Shown here piece after piece: positions 8,450-17,225 of a stretch of DNA of 64,000 bases. Under the pieces are notes generated by a model. The model made no database searches. It was not told where the DNA came from and worked only from the letters and a program-made list of their open reading frames with translations. The position numbers and the translations under genes are program-made. Location of the stretch: contig NZ_LMPP01000002.1 in the NCBI RefSeq assembly GCF_001423885.1, positions 380,575-444,574 of the forward strand. Reading direction: 5' to 3'. This DNA is from Rathayibacter sp. Leaf185. Its GTDB lineage: Bacteria > Actinomycetota > Actinomycetes > Actinomycetales > Microbacteriaceae. Position 1 is the stretch's first letter. The number at the start of each line of letters is the position of its first letter.

Positions 8450-10323
8450 CCTCCACCGCCCCGCTGCCCGACCCGTCCCTCACCGTGGGCATGGAGGAGC
8501 GAGCCGCACGCACGCACCTCTTCCGCCGCCTCCTGCACAACCCGATCGGGCTCGTCTCGCTCGTCTTCCTCGCCCTCGTCGTGCTCTCGGCGATCCTCGC
8601 GCCGCTGCTCGCGCCGGCCGACCCGAACAAGGCGTCGCTGCAGGACGTGCTCGCGGCGCCCGGTGCCGCGCACCTGCTCGGCGCCGACAGTGCCGGCCGC
8701 GACGTGCTCTCCCGCCTGCTCTTCGCCACGCAGTTCAGCCTCGCTGGCGCCCTGGTCGCCCTCCTCGTCGCGATGATCATCGGAGTGACGAGCGGTCTGC
8801 TCGCCGGCTACTTCGGCGGCTGGTTCGACTCGGTGTCGGCCTGGACGACCGGCCTCCTGATGGCGCTCCCCGGCATCGTGGTGCTCCTCGCCGCCCGCGC
8901 CGTCATCGGCCCGTCGATGTGGCTGTCGATGGCCATCTTCGGCGTCCTGCTGTCGCCCGCGTTCCACCGGCTGGTCTACGCCTCCGTCACCGCGGTGCGC
9001 GGTGAGCTGTTCGTCGACGCCGCCCGCGTCTCGGGGCTCAGCAACGGCCGCATCATCGCCCGGCACATCCTCACCGTCGTCCGAGCTCCCGTCATCATCC
9101 AGGCGGCGCTCATCGCGGGCATCGCCATCGCGATCCAGGCCGGACTCGAGTTCCTCGGCCTCGGAGACCTGTCGATCCCGACCTGGGGCTCGATGCTCAA
9201 CGACGGCTTCTCGAACGTGTTCAACGCTCCGATCCTGATGCTCTGGCCGAGCCTCGCGATCGGTCTCACCTCGATCGCGCTGACCCTGCTGGGCAATGCG
9301 ATGCGGGATGAGCTCGAGCGCAGCGCCTCCGGGTCGAAGCGCTCGAAGAAGCGCAAGGCGGCCTCGGCGCCGGCCACCGTGCCGACCAGCCTCTCGACGA
9401 TCGGCATCCAGACCATGCTCGACGAGGACGCGGCCCGGCCGCAGACCGTCGTGCACGAGGAGACGTCCGCCTCCGGCAGTGCCGCCGAGGTGCTCCGCGT
9501 CACGAACCTCTCGGTCGGCTACGGCCAGGGCGACGGATCGACGAAGACCGTCGTCCACGACGTCTCGCTCACGGTCCGCCGCGGCGAGATCCACGGGCTC
9601 ATCGGCGAGTCGGGCTCGGGCAAGACGCAGACCGCCTGGTCGGTCCTGCGCCTGCTGCCCGAGGGCGGCCGCATCACCGGCGGCTCCATCGTCTTCGACG
9701 GATCCGACCTCGCTCACCTCTCCGAGAAGGAGATGACGAAGCTGCGCGGCAAGCGCATCGCGTACATCCCCCAGGAGCCGATGTCGAACCTCGACCCCTC
9801 GTTCACCATCGGCACCCAGCTCGTGCAGCCGATGCGCGTGTGCCTGGGCCTCTCGAAGGCGGACGCGAAGGAGCGCGCGCTCGCGCTGCTCGCCCGAGTG
9901 GGCATCCCCAACCCGCAGCGGACCTTCGACGCCTACCCGCACGAGGTCTCGGGCGGCATGGCGCAGCGCGTGCTGATCGCCGGTGCCGTCTCGTGCGACC
10001 CCGACCTGCTGATCGCGGACGAGCCGACCACCGCGCTCGACGTGACGGTGCAGGCCGAGGTGCTCGACCTGCTCCGCGAGCTGCAGTCCGAGCTCGACAT
10101 GGGCATGATCCTCGTCACGCACAACTTCGGCGTGGTCGCCGACCTGTGCGACCGCGTCTCGGTCATGCGCGACGGGCGGATCGTCGAGACCGGGCCGGTG
10201 CGCTCGATCTTCGCCGACCCCCGCCACCCCTACACCCGCGCCCTGTTCGACGCGATCCTCGAGGAGGGGCCCGCCCGCGGACCGCTCGTCGCCACCACCG
10301 CCGTGAAGGAGGCCTCGCGATGA
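8446..10323 (+). CDS. ABC transporter permease-ATPase fusion (DppC-DppD type)
   Basis: The 625-residue protein joins two subunits that are separate in most bacteria. Residues about 1-290 are a DppC-like permease with the loop DAARVSGLSNGRIIARHIL. A charged linker of about 60 residues (SKRSKKRKAAS) follows. Residues about 345-625 are an ATPase with Walker A GESGSGKT, signature VSGGMAQR and Walker B LLIADEP. Such fusions are known in actinobacterial Opp/Dpp-type systems. It starts at ATG 8446 inside the stop of the previous gene and ends overlapping the next ATG. Confidence 0.9.
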   Translation: MTSTAPLPDPSLTVGMEERAARTHLFRRLLHNPIGLVSLVFLALVVLSAILAPLLAPADPNKASLQDVLAAPGAAHLLGADSAGRDVLSRLLFATQFSLAGALVALLVAMIIGVTSGLLAGYFGGWFDSVSAWTTGLLMALPGIVVLLAARAVIGPSMWLSMAIFGVLLSPAFHRLVYASVTAVRGELFVDAARVSGLSNGRIIARHILTVVRAPVIIQAALIAGIAIAIQAGLEFLGLGDLSIPTWGSMLNDGFSNVFNAPILMLWPSLAIGLTSIALTLLGNAMRDELERSASGSKRSKKRKAASAPATVPTSLSTIGIQTMLDEDAARPQTVVHEETSASGSAAEVLRVTNLSVGYGQGDGSTKTVVHDVSLTVRRGEIHGLIGESGSGKTQTAWSVLRLLPEGGRITGGSIVFDGSDLAHLSEKEMTKLRGKRIAYIPQEPMSNLDPSFTIGTQLVQPMRVCLGLSKADAKERALALLARVGIPNPQRTFDAYPHEVSGGMAQRVLIAGAVSCDPDLLIADEPTTALDVTVQAEVLDLLRELQSELDMGMILVTHNFGVVADLCDRVSVMRDGRIVETGPVRSIFADPRHPYTRALFDAILEEGPARGPLVATTAVKEASR

Positions 10324-11171
10324 GCGCCAGCTCTCTCACTGAATCCAGCCTGCTGGACATCAAGGACGTCGTCGTCGAATACCCGGGCAAGGGCTTCCGC
10401 GCCCCGTCGTTCAAGGCTCTGAAGGGCGTCTCGCTCGACATCCGCCCCGGCGAGACCGTGGGTCTCGTCGGGGAGTCGGGCTCGGGCAAGACGACGCTCG
10501 GCCGCGCGGTGCTGGGGCTCGCCCCGGTGACCGGAGGCGAGATCGTCTACAACGGCCGCGACATCGCGCACCTGAACCGGCGCGAGCGCCGAGGGCTCTC
10601 CTCCGAGATCCAGGTCGTGTTCCAGGATCCGTACACCTCGCTCAACCCGTCGCTGACGATCGAGCAGATCCTGGTCGAGCCGCTCACGGTGCGGAAGGTC
10701 GACGGCAAGGTCGCCTCCAAGCGCGTGCGCGAGCTGCTCGACCAGGTGGGCCTGCCGCAGTCGGCGGCCGACCGCCTGCCGCGCGAGTTCTCGGGCGGTC
10801 AGCGGCAGCGGATCGCGATCGCCCGGGCGCTCGCCCTCGAGCCGCGCCTGATCGTCTGCGACGAGCCGGTCTCGGCGCTGGATCTCTCGACCCAGGCGCG
10901 CGTACTCGATCTCTTCACCGAGATCCAGGAGCGCACCGGAGTGGCGTACCTCTTCGTCTCGCACGACCTCGCGGTCGTGCGGCACCTCTCGCACCGGGTC
11001 GCCGTGATGTACCACGGCGAGATCGTGGAGTGGGGCGACGGCGACCAGGTCACCGCGCGGCCGGAGCACGCCTACACGCAGCGACTGTTCCTGGCGGCCC
11101 CCGTGGCCGACCCCGTGCGCCAGGAGGCGCGTCGCGAGGAGCGCCGCGCGTTCGTCGCCGCGCACTCCTGA
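10320..11171 (+). CDS. ABC transporter ATP-binding protein (DppF/OppF type)
   Basis: The 283-residue ATPase has Walker A GESGSGKTT, Q-loop VFQDPYTSLNP, signature FSGGQRQR, Walker B LIVCDEP and the H-loop SHDLAVV. It pairs with the ATPase half of the preceding fusion protein to power import. The start overlaps the previous stop (ATGA). It ends the transporter part of the operon; a hairpin and a putative operator separate it from the glycosidase genes. Confidence 0.93.
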   Translation: MSASSLTESSLLDIKDVVVEYPGKGFRAPSFKALKGVSLDIRPGETVGLVGESGSGKTTLGRAVLGLAPVTGGEIVYNGRDIAHLNRRERRGLSSEIQVVFQDPYTSLNPSLTIEQILVEPLTVRKVDGKVASKRVRELLDQVGLPQSAADRLPREFSGGQRQRIAIARALALEPRLIVCDEPVSALDLSTQARVLDLFTEIQERTGVAYLFVSHDLAVVRHLSHRVAVMYHGEIVEWGDGDQVTARPEHAYTQRLFLAAPVADPVRQEARREERRAFVAAHS

Positions 11172-11175
11172 CGGA

Positions 11176-11204
11176 GTGCCGATCCTCGCGAAGGGGGTCG
11201 GCAC
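11176..11204 (+). terminator. hairpin after the transporter genes
   Basis: GTGCCGA pairs with TCGGCAC around a 15-nt loop. There is no T run, so it may be a weak terminator. It marks the boundary between the transporter and glycosidase transcription units. Confidence 0.45.
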
Positions 11205-11217
11205 CCTCTGCCGTCAG

Positions 11218-11238
11218 AAACCAACTACTGCTAGGTTT
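11218..11238. promoter_or_regulatory. putative TetR operator before GH3-GH43
   Basis: AAACCA-N9-AGGTTT keeps the exact 21-bp geometry of the sites in the divergent region at 5.7 kb, with a single mismatch in the left arm. TAGGTT at 11232-11237 could be the -10 itself, so repressor binding would cover the promoter. Confidence 0.6.
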
Positions 11239-11276
11239 TGAGTGACGATGCCGTCGCTCCTAGAGAGAGAGTCACT

Positions 11277-13763
11277 GTGACCGACACCTCCACCGCTCCC
11301 CGCATCCCGGCTGAGGGACCCGACGCCGATGCCCTGCTCACCGAGCTCCTCGGCCGCCTCGACCTCGAGGAGAAGGTGCAGCTGCTCACCGGCCGCGACT
11401 TCTGGACCACCTGGCCGATCGAGAAGATCGGACTGCGCCGCATGCTCGTCTCCGACGGCCCCTCCGGGGTGCGCGGCGAGGTCTGGGACGAGCGCTCGCC
11501 CTCGCTCAACCTGCCCTCGGCGACCGCGCTCTCCTCCTCCTGGGACCGCTCGATCGCGAAGCGCTACGGAGCCGCCGCCGCCGTCGAGGCCCGCCGCAAG
11601 GACGTCGACGTCGTGCTCGGCCCGACCATCAACCTGCACCGCTCGCCGCTCGGCGGCCGCCACTTCGAGGGCTTCAGCGAGGACCCGGTGCTCACCGCCG
11701 ACCTCGCTGCCGCCTACGTGAGCGGTGTGCAGGAGAACGGCGTCGGCGCGACCCCGAAGCACTACATCGCCAACGACTCCGAGACCGACCGCTTCACCGT
11801 CGACGTGCGCGTCGGCGACCGCGCCCTGCGCGAGCTCTACCTGCTCGCCTTCGAGCGCGCGATCGTCGAGACCCGCGCCTGGCTCGTGATGAGCTCGTAC
11901 AACTCGATCAACGGCGTGACCGCGACCGAGAACGACCTGCTCGAGACTCCGCTGAACAGCGAGTGGGGCTTCGACGGAGTCGTCATCAGCGACTGGACCG
12001 CCGTGCGCTCGGTCGACAGCGCCCGTGCCGCGCAGGACCTCGTCATGCCCGGCCCCGACGGCCCGTGGGGCGCGGCGCTGGTCGCCGCCGTCCGCGCCGG
12101 AGAGATCGAGGAGTCGGTCATCGACCGCAAGGTCCGCCGCATCCTCCGCCTCGCCGCGCGGGTCGGCGCCCTGGAGGGCTTCGAGCCCGCCGTCGCCGAG
12201 CCCGTGCTCGTCGAGGACGGCCGTGCCTTCGCCCGCGAGGCCGCCGCGGCCGGCAGCGTCCTGCTGCGCAACACCGGCGAGCTGCCGTGGGACGCCTCGT
12301 CGCTCTCCTCCGTCGCCGTGATCGGCCACAACGCCCGCGAGGCCCGCACCCAGGGCGGCGGATCCGCCACGGTCCTCCCCGAGAAGGTCGTCACTCCGCT
12401 CGACGGCGTCCGCGCGGCGCTGCCTCACGCCCGGGTCGACTACGCTCTCGGCGCGGTCGTGCAGGACGGAGTCGCCCCGCTCGTCCTCGAGACGATCACC
12501 AACCCGGTCACCGGCGAGCCGGGGCAGCGCGTGCGCTTCCTCGACTCCTCCGGCGCCGAGCTCTTCGTCGAGGATCGCCGCGCCACCTCCCTCGTCTGGT
12601 TCGGCGGAACGGCGCCCATCGCCGCGTCGGCCCGCGTCGAGTTCTCGACGATCCTGACGCCCGCGGCCGACGCCACCGTGCGCCTCGGCTTCGCGGTCGC
12701 CGGCACCGCCCGCGTCTTCGTCGACGGCGAGCTGTTCCTCGAGGAGACCCTCTCGCCGGTCGGCAACGACCTCGGCGCCTCGCTCCTCGCGCCGCCGTCG
12801 GTCTCGGCTCCGCTCACCGTCACCGAGGGCACGCCGGTCGACATCCGCATCGAGTACGACATCGTGCACGCCGAGGGCGACCTCGACGGCGCGCTCGGCT
12901 TCACCTACGGCCTCGAGCCCGACGACACCCCGGCCGACGAGCTCATCGCGGAGGCGGTAGCGCTCGCCCGCGACGCCGACGTCGCTCTCGTGGTCGTCGG
13001 CACCAACTCCGCCGTCGAGTCGGAGGGCTACGACCGCAGCTCGCTCGACCTTCCCGGCCAGCAGGACGCGCTCGTGCGCGCCGTCGCCGCCGTCAACCCG
13101 CGCACCGTCGTCGTCGTCAACGCCGGAGCCCCCGTCCTGCTGCCGTGGCGCGACGAGGTCGCGGCCGTGCTCGTCGGCTACTTCGGCGGGCAGGAGATGG
13201 GCGACGCCGTCGCCGACATCCTCCTCGGCCGCGTCGAGCCCGGCGGACGCCTGCCCACCACCTGGCCTGCCGCGATCGAGGACGTCCCCGTGCTCTCGAC
13301 GCTGCCCACCGACGGCGAGCTGCACTACGACGAGGGCATCCACATCGGCTACCGCGCCTGGCTGCGCAGTGAGGTCGAGCCCGCCTACGGCTTCGGTCAC
13401 GGCCTCGGCTACACGTCGTTCGAGCTGCTCGCGGTGGCGACACCCGCCCCCGCGACGGCGGGCGAGGACGCGGTCCTCCTCGTCGACGTCGTCAACACCG
13501 GCGAGCGCGCGGGCAAGGTCGTGCTGCAGGCCTACGCCGAGCGCCGCGACTCCGCCGTCGAGCGCCCCGTGCGCTGGTTGGTCGGCTTCGACAGCGCGAT
13601 CCTCGAGGCCGGAGCGACCGCGCAGATCGCGGTGACCGTGCCGACGCGCCTCCTCGCCACCTGGAACGACGGCTGGGAGTACGAGGCCGGCGCCTTCACC
13701 GTGCGGGTCGGCACCTCGCTCGAGGACGTCCCGCTGACGACCGAACTCGAGCTGCTGGCATGA
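11277..13763 (+). CDS. GH3 glycoside hydrolase with PA14 insert
   Basis: The 828-residue protein shows the GH3 layout: an N-terminal TIM barrel with the nucleophile Asp near residue 238 (VVISDWTAV), a C-terminal alpha/beta domain with an inserted PA14 domain (about residues 405-560), and a fibronectin-III-like end. A conserved acid/base-region motif, SEGYDRSSLDLPG, lies near residue 580. There is no signal peptide, which fits hydrolysis of imported oligosaccharides by a beta-glucosidase or beta-xylosidase. GTG 11277 is preferred; an in-frame TTG at 11238 lies inside the putative operator. It overlaps the GH43 gene (ATGA) and is probably controlled by the same TetR. Confidence 0.9.
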   Translation: MTDTSTAPRIPAEGPDADALLTELLGRLDLEEKVQLLTGRDFWTTWPIEKIGLRRMLVSDGPSGVRGEVWDERSPSLNLPSATALSSSWDRSIAKRYGAAAAVEARRKDVDVVLGPTINLHRSPLGGRHFEGFSEDPVLTADLAAAYVSGVQENGVGATPKHYIANDSETDRFTVDVRVGDRALRELYLLAFERAIVETRAWLVMSSYNSINGVTATENDLLETPLNSEWGFDGVVISDWTAVRSVDSARAAQDLVMPGPDGPWGAALVAAVRAGEIEESVIDRKVRRILRLAARVGALEGFEPAVAEPVLVEDGRAFAREAAAAGSVLLRNTGELPWDASSLSSVAVIGHNAREARTQGGGSATVLPEKVVTPLDGVRAALPHARVDYALGAVVQDGVAPLVLETITNPVTGEPGQRVRFLDSSGAELFVEDRRATSLVWFGGTAPIAASARVEFSTILTPAADATVRLGFAVAGTARVFVDGELFLEETLSPVGNDLGASLLAPPSVSAPLTVTEGTPVDIRIEYDIVHAEGDLDGALGFTYGLEPDDTPADELIAEAVALARDADVALVVVGTNSAVESEGYDRSSLDLPGQQDALVRAVAAVNPRTVVVVNAGAPVLLPWRDEVAAVLVGYFGGQEMGDAVADILLGRVEPGGRLPTTWPAAIEDVPVLSTLPTDGELHYDEGIHIGYRAWLRSEVEPAYGFGHGLGYTSFELLAVATPAPATAGEDAVLLVDVVNTGERAGKVVLQAYAERRDSAVERPVRWLVGFDSAILEAGATAQIAVTVPTRLLATWNDGWEYEAGAFTVRVGTSLEDVPLTTELELLA

Positions 13764-15301
13764 GCGCCACGGTGGCGGGTCCTGTCGGGGCGCCGTTCCC
13801 GAACCCGCTGATCCCCGGGTTCAACCCCGACCCGAGCGTCGTGCTCGTCGACGGCGTCTACCACCTCGTCACCTCGAGCTTCGAGTACCTGCCGGGCCTG
13901 CCCGTCTACCGCAGCACCGATTTCGAGACCTGGGAGCGGATCGGCAACATCGCGACGCGCGCCGAGCAGATCGCCGTCGACGAGGTGCCGACGGGACTCG
14001 GAGTCTGGGCGCCGACCATCCGCTACCGCGACGGGCTCTTCCACGTGATCGTGGTCGTCCCCGCAGGGCGTGGTGGCGTGGTGTTCACGGCGGAGGACCC
14101 CGCTGGGCCCTGGAGCGACGGTCTCGTCCTGCGCTCCGAGAACGGGGCGGGCCTCCAGGGCATCGACCCCGACCTCGCCTGGGACGAGGACGGCACCGCG
14201 TACGTCACCTACTCGGGTCTGATCCTCGACGGGCCCGACGCCGGGCAGCACCTCGGGATCCAGCAGGTGCGCGTCGATCTCTCCAGCGGCGCGATCCTCG
14301 AGGAGCCGCGCTCGCTGTGGTCGGGCACGGGCGGCGGCTTCCCGGAGGCGCCCCACCTGTACCAGCGCGGGTCCACCTGGTACCTGCTCATCGCCGAGGG
14401 CGGTACCGAGCGCGGCCACGGAGTCTCGATCGCTCGCGGCGACGCGCCGATCGGCCCGTTCGAGACGGCTCCGACGAACCCGTTCCTCACCGCGCGCGGC
14501 ACGACGCGGCCCGTCCAGAACACCGGGCACGGCGACCTCGTCGAGGGACCCGACGGCTCCACGCTGCTGGTCGTGCTCGGCGTGCGCCCGCGCGGGGCGA
14601 CCCGCTCGTTCTCGGCGCTCGGGCGCGAGACGTTCGTGACCCGCGTCGACTGGGTCGACGGCTGGCCCGTGGCCGAGCCCGTGGAGCTCGCACCCCGCGG
14701 ACCGCTCCGCGACGACGTCGATTTCTCGGGGCCGCTCGACTCCGGCTGGATCGGCGTGCGCCGCCTGCCCTCCGCGATCTCGACGATCAAGGATGGCGCG
14801 CTCGTGATCGCGGGGGAGGGGCGGACGCTCCGGCACCCCCAGCCGACGTTCGTGGGCCGCCGGCAGCTCACGCAGACGATGCAGGCGTCGGTCGTGGTCG
14901 ATGTGAGCGGAGGCACCGGCGGGCTGGCTGTGCGCTACGACGAGGACTCGTTCTACGCGATCGAGGCCGAGTCGACCGGCTCGGGGACGCGGGTGACCGC
15001 CCGCGCGGTGATCCCCTCCTTCGAGCAGGAGTGGACCGCCGAGCTGCCCGAAGGACCGGTGACGCTGGTGCTCGAATCTGAGCGCGACGGCGGCATCGGC
15101 TTCGGACCCGGCCAGATGACCAGCGACTTCGTCGTGCTGCGCGCCGAGGCGGGCGGAGTCTCGCGAACACTCGCCCGCGTCGACGGCCGCTACCTCACCT
15201 CCGAGACCGCGACCTCGTTCACCGGCCGCGTGCTCGGCCTCTACGCCGCGACGGGCGCGCCCGCGTTCTCGGCGTACCGCTACACCGGCACGGACGACTA
15301 G
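13760..15301 (+). CDS. GH43 beta-xylosidase/arabinofuranosidase-like hydrolase
   Basis: The 513-residue protein starts with the GH43 pattern NPDPSVVLVDGVYHLVTSSF, where Asp24 would be the general base. It continues with GIDPDLAWDEDG (pKa-modulating Asp near 135) and GGFPEAPHLY (acid Glu near 196). The C-terminal beta-sandwich (about 320-513) is typical of GH43 beta-xylosidases. No signal peptide is present. With the overlapping GH3 gene it would remove terminal xylose or arabinose from imported oligosaccharides. The pentose preference is family knowledge plus context. Confidence 0.9.
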   Translation: MSATVAGPVGAPFPNPLIPGFNPDPSVVLVDGVYHLVTSSFEYLPGLPVYRSTDFETWERIGNIATRAEQIAVDEVPTGLGVWAPTIRYRDGLFHVIVVVPAGRGGVVFTAEDPAGPWSDGLVLRSENGAGLQGIDPDLAWDEDGTAYVTYSGLILDGPDAGQHLGIQQVRVDLSSGAILEEPRSLWSGTGGGFPEAPHLYQRGSTWYLLIAEGGTERGHGVSIARGDAPIGPFETAPTNPFLTARGTTRPVQNTGHGDLVEGPDGSTLLVVLGVRPRGATRSFSALGRETFVTRVDWVDGWPVAEPVELAPRGPLRDDVDFSGPLDSGWIGVRRLPSAISTIKDGALVIAGEGRTLRHPQPTFVGRRQLTQTMQASVVVDVSGGTGGLAVRYDEDSFYAIEAESTGSGTRVTARAVIPSFEQEWTAELPEGPVTLVLESERDGGIGFGPGQMTSDFVVLRAEAGGVSRTLARVDGRYLTSETATSFTGRVLGLYAATGAPAFSAYRYTGTDD

Positions 15302-15427
15302 CAGCGCCGTTTACCACGTTTGGGAGAGCCCGCAACCCGGTGCACTCCCAGGCGGCTCCCGAATACCGTCGAGGAAGACGACCGCAGCTGCGGATCGCCG
15401 CCATCGAAGACAGCAAGGAGCACCACC

Positions 15428-15883
15428 GTGCCGCAGATCATCGAGACCGTCGACGTCAACGTCCCCGTGTCCGTCGCGTACAACCAGTGGACCCAGTTCG
15501 AGGAGTTCCCGAAGTTCCTCGACGAGGTCGAGTCGATCCAGCAGGTCACCGACACCCTGACCGTCTGGAAGGTGAAGGTCGGCCCCGTCGAGCGCGAGTT
15601 CGAGGCCAACATCACCGAGCAGCACCCCGACGAGCGCGTCGCCTGGAACAGCACCGGCGGCGAGACCGACCACGCCGGAGTCGTCACCTTCCACAAGCTC
15701 GCCGAGGCCGAGACCCGCGTCACCGTGCAGCTCGACTGGGAGCCCAAGGGCTTCCTCGAGACGCTCGGCTCCCTCGTCGGCGCAGGCAGCCACGCCGTCA
15801 AGAAGGACCTCCAGAACTTCAAGGAGTACATCGAGTCCAAGGGCTCGCCGGACGGCGCCTGGCGCGGCGACGTCAAGGCCTGA
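15428..15883 (+). CDS. SRPBCC/polyketide-cyclase-like protein
   Basis: The 151-residue protein belongs to the START-like SRPBCC superfamily. It has VNVPVSVAYNQWTQFEEFPKF near the N-terminus, a KVGPVEREFEANITEQ beta-strand pair and a long C-terminal helix (AVKKDLQNFKEYI). Close family members are small stress-associated proteins with a hydrophobic cavity and no assigned reaction. The GTG at 15428 has AAGGAG 7 nt upstream. It is followed after 3 nt by a 46-codon gene, then a strong terminator, so the two form one transcript. Confidence 0.8.
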   Translation: MPQIIETVDVNVPVSVAYNQWTQFEEFPKFLDEVESIQQVTDTLTVWKVKVGPVEREFEANITEQHPDERVAWNSTGGETDHAGVVTFHKLAEAETRVTVQLDWEPKGFLETLGSLVGAGSHAVKKDLQNFKEYIESKGSPDGAWRGDVKA

Positions 15884-15886
15884 GAC

Positions 15887-16027
15887 ATGAGCGACAACAA
15901 GGAAGCGGACGGCCTGGGCACCGAGGGCACGATCCCGGATTCCGAGGACGGCATCGCCCTGACCGTGTCGGGCGACTCCCACTTCAATCCCGAAGAGGAC
16001 GCGCCCCACGAGGACGACGAGAAGTGA
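15887..16027 (+). CDS. small acidic protein of 46 residues
   Basis: An ORF of 46 codons begins at ATG 15887, 3 nt after the stop of the SRPBCC gene, and ends just before a perfect terminator. The product is very acidic and low-complexity at the end (NPEEDAPHEDDEK), with no membrane segment. Its position supports it as a real coupled gene. It is not recognised, and function is unknown. Confidence 0.6.
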   Translation: MSDNKEADGLGTEGTIPDSEDGIALTVSGDSHFNPEEDAPHEDDEK

Positions 16028-16032
16028 CATCC

Positions 16033-16070
16033 ACGAAGGGCCCGGCGGACTGATCCGCCGGGCCCTTCGT
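16033..16070. terminator. bidirectional intrinsic terminator
   Basis: A perfect 17-bp stem, ACGAAGGGCCCGGCGGA with its complement, closes on a CTGA loop. It lies between the convergent small acidic gene and the OYE gene. There is no long T run, as is common in high-GC actinobacteria. Confidence 0.88.
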
Positions 16071-16089
16071 CGTTCGCCGTAGCGCCGGC

Positions 16090-17169
16090 TCAGCGCCAGG
16101 CGCGGGCGTACTGCGGAGGCGCGATCGCTGCGCCCAGCTCGTGTGCCATGCGCGTCGCGGCGTGCGGGTCGCGGAGCAGCTCCCGCGCCATCAGCACCAC
16201 GTCGGCATCGCCCGCCGCGATCACGCCCTCGGCCTGCTCCGCCGTCGTGATCAGACCCACTGCGCCGACCGGGGCGCCGGTCGCCCGCCGCAGCTCGCGA
16301 GCGAACGGCACCTGGTAGAGCGGCGCGACGGGGATGTCGGTGCCGCCGACCAGGCCGCCCGTCGACACGTCGAACAGGTCGACTCCGGCGTCGCGCGCCC
16401 ACTCGGACACGCGGATCGTCTCCTCGAGCGTCCAGCCGCCCTCGGCCCAGTCGGTGGCCGAGAAGCGCACCAGCAGGGGGAGCTCGCCGATCTCGGCGCG
16501 CACCGCCCGCACGACCTCGAGCAGGAGGCGCGCCCGGTTCTCGAGCGACCCGCCGTAGGAGTCGCCGCGCCGGTTCGACAGCGGCGACAGGAACTGATGC
16601 AGCAGGTAGCCGTGGGCGGCGTGCAACTCGATCACGTCGAAGCCCGCCTCGACCGCGCGGCGGGCGGAGTCGCGGAACGCCGCGACGAGCGCCGGCAGCT
16701 CCTCGACGTCGAGCGCCCGCGGAGCCGCGTAGCCGTCGAACGCGACCGCCGAAGGCGCGACCGTGTCCCAGCCGCCCTCCGCGGCGGGCACGGTGCCACG
16801 GCCGCTCCACTCCCGATAGGTCGACGCCTTGCGGCCGGCGTGCGCCAGCTGAACCCCGGCGAGCGCACCCTGCGAGTGCACGAAGTCGACGATCGGCGCC
16901 CACGCGTCGCGCTGGGCGTCGTTCCACAGGCCGGTGTCCCAGGGGCTGATGCGCCCCTCAGGCACGACGGCCGTCGCCTCCGCGATCACCACCCCCACAC
17001 CGCCACGGGCGATCGAGCCGAGGTGCACGAGATGCCAGGAGGTGGGTGCGCCGTCCTGCGCCTCGACCGAGTACTGGCACATCGGCGCCGCCCACAGTCG
17101 ATTTCGGGCGGTGCGGGAGCGGAGGGTGAGCGGCCGGAAGAGGGCCGGCCCGGGAGCGTCGTCAGTCAT
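16090..17169 (-). CDS. old yellow enzyme family NADH:flavin oxidoreductase (YqjM-like)
   Basis: This 359-residue FMN enzyme of the old-yellow-enzyme class reduces activated C=C bonds using NAD(P)H. It carries the YqjM-type active-site Cys31 in APMCQYS and the substrate-binding pair His183/His186 in ELHAAHGYLLHQ. The barrel ends in VLMARELLRDPH. Physiological substrates of such enzymes are usually unknown enones, quinones or nitro compounds. No Shine-Dalgarno is evident before ATG 17169. It lies upstream of a shared terminator with the convergent acidic gene and follows an aldo/keto reductase on the same strand. Confidence 0.9.
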   Translation of the reverse strand: MTDDAPGPALFRPLTLRSRTARNRLWAAPMCQYSVEAQDGAPTSWHLVHLGSIARGGVGVVIAEATAVVPEGRISPWDTGLWNDAQRDAWAPIVDFVHSQGALAGVQLAHAGRKASTYREWSGRGTVPAAEGGWDTVAPSAVAFDGYAAPRALDVEELPALVAAFRDSARRAVEAGFDVIELHAAHGYLLHQFLSPLSNRRGDSYGGSLENRARLLLEVVRAVRAEIGELPLLVRFSATDWAEGGWTLEETIRVSEWARDAGVDLFDVSTGGLVGGTDIPVAPLYQVPFARELRRATGAPVGAVGLITTAEQAEGVIAAGDADVVLMARELLRDPHAATRMAHELGAAIAPPQYARAWR

Positions 17170-17225
17170 GGAGAGGAGTAACCGGGAACAGCGCCCGGCT
17201 ATGCCCGATCGGCTCCGTGCCCGCC

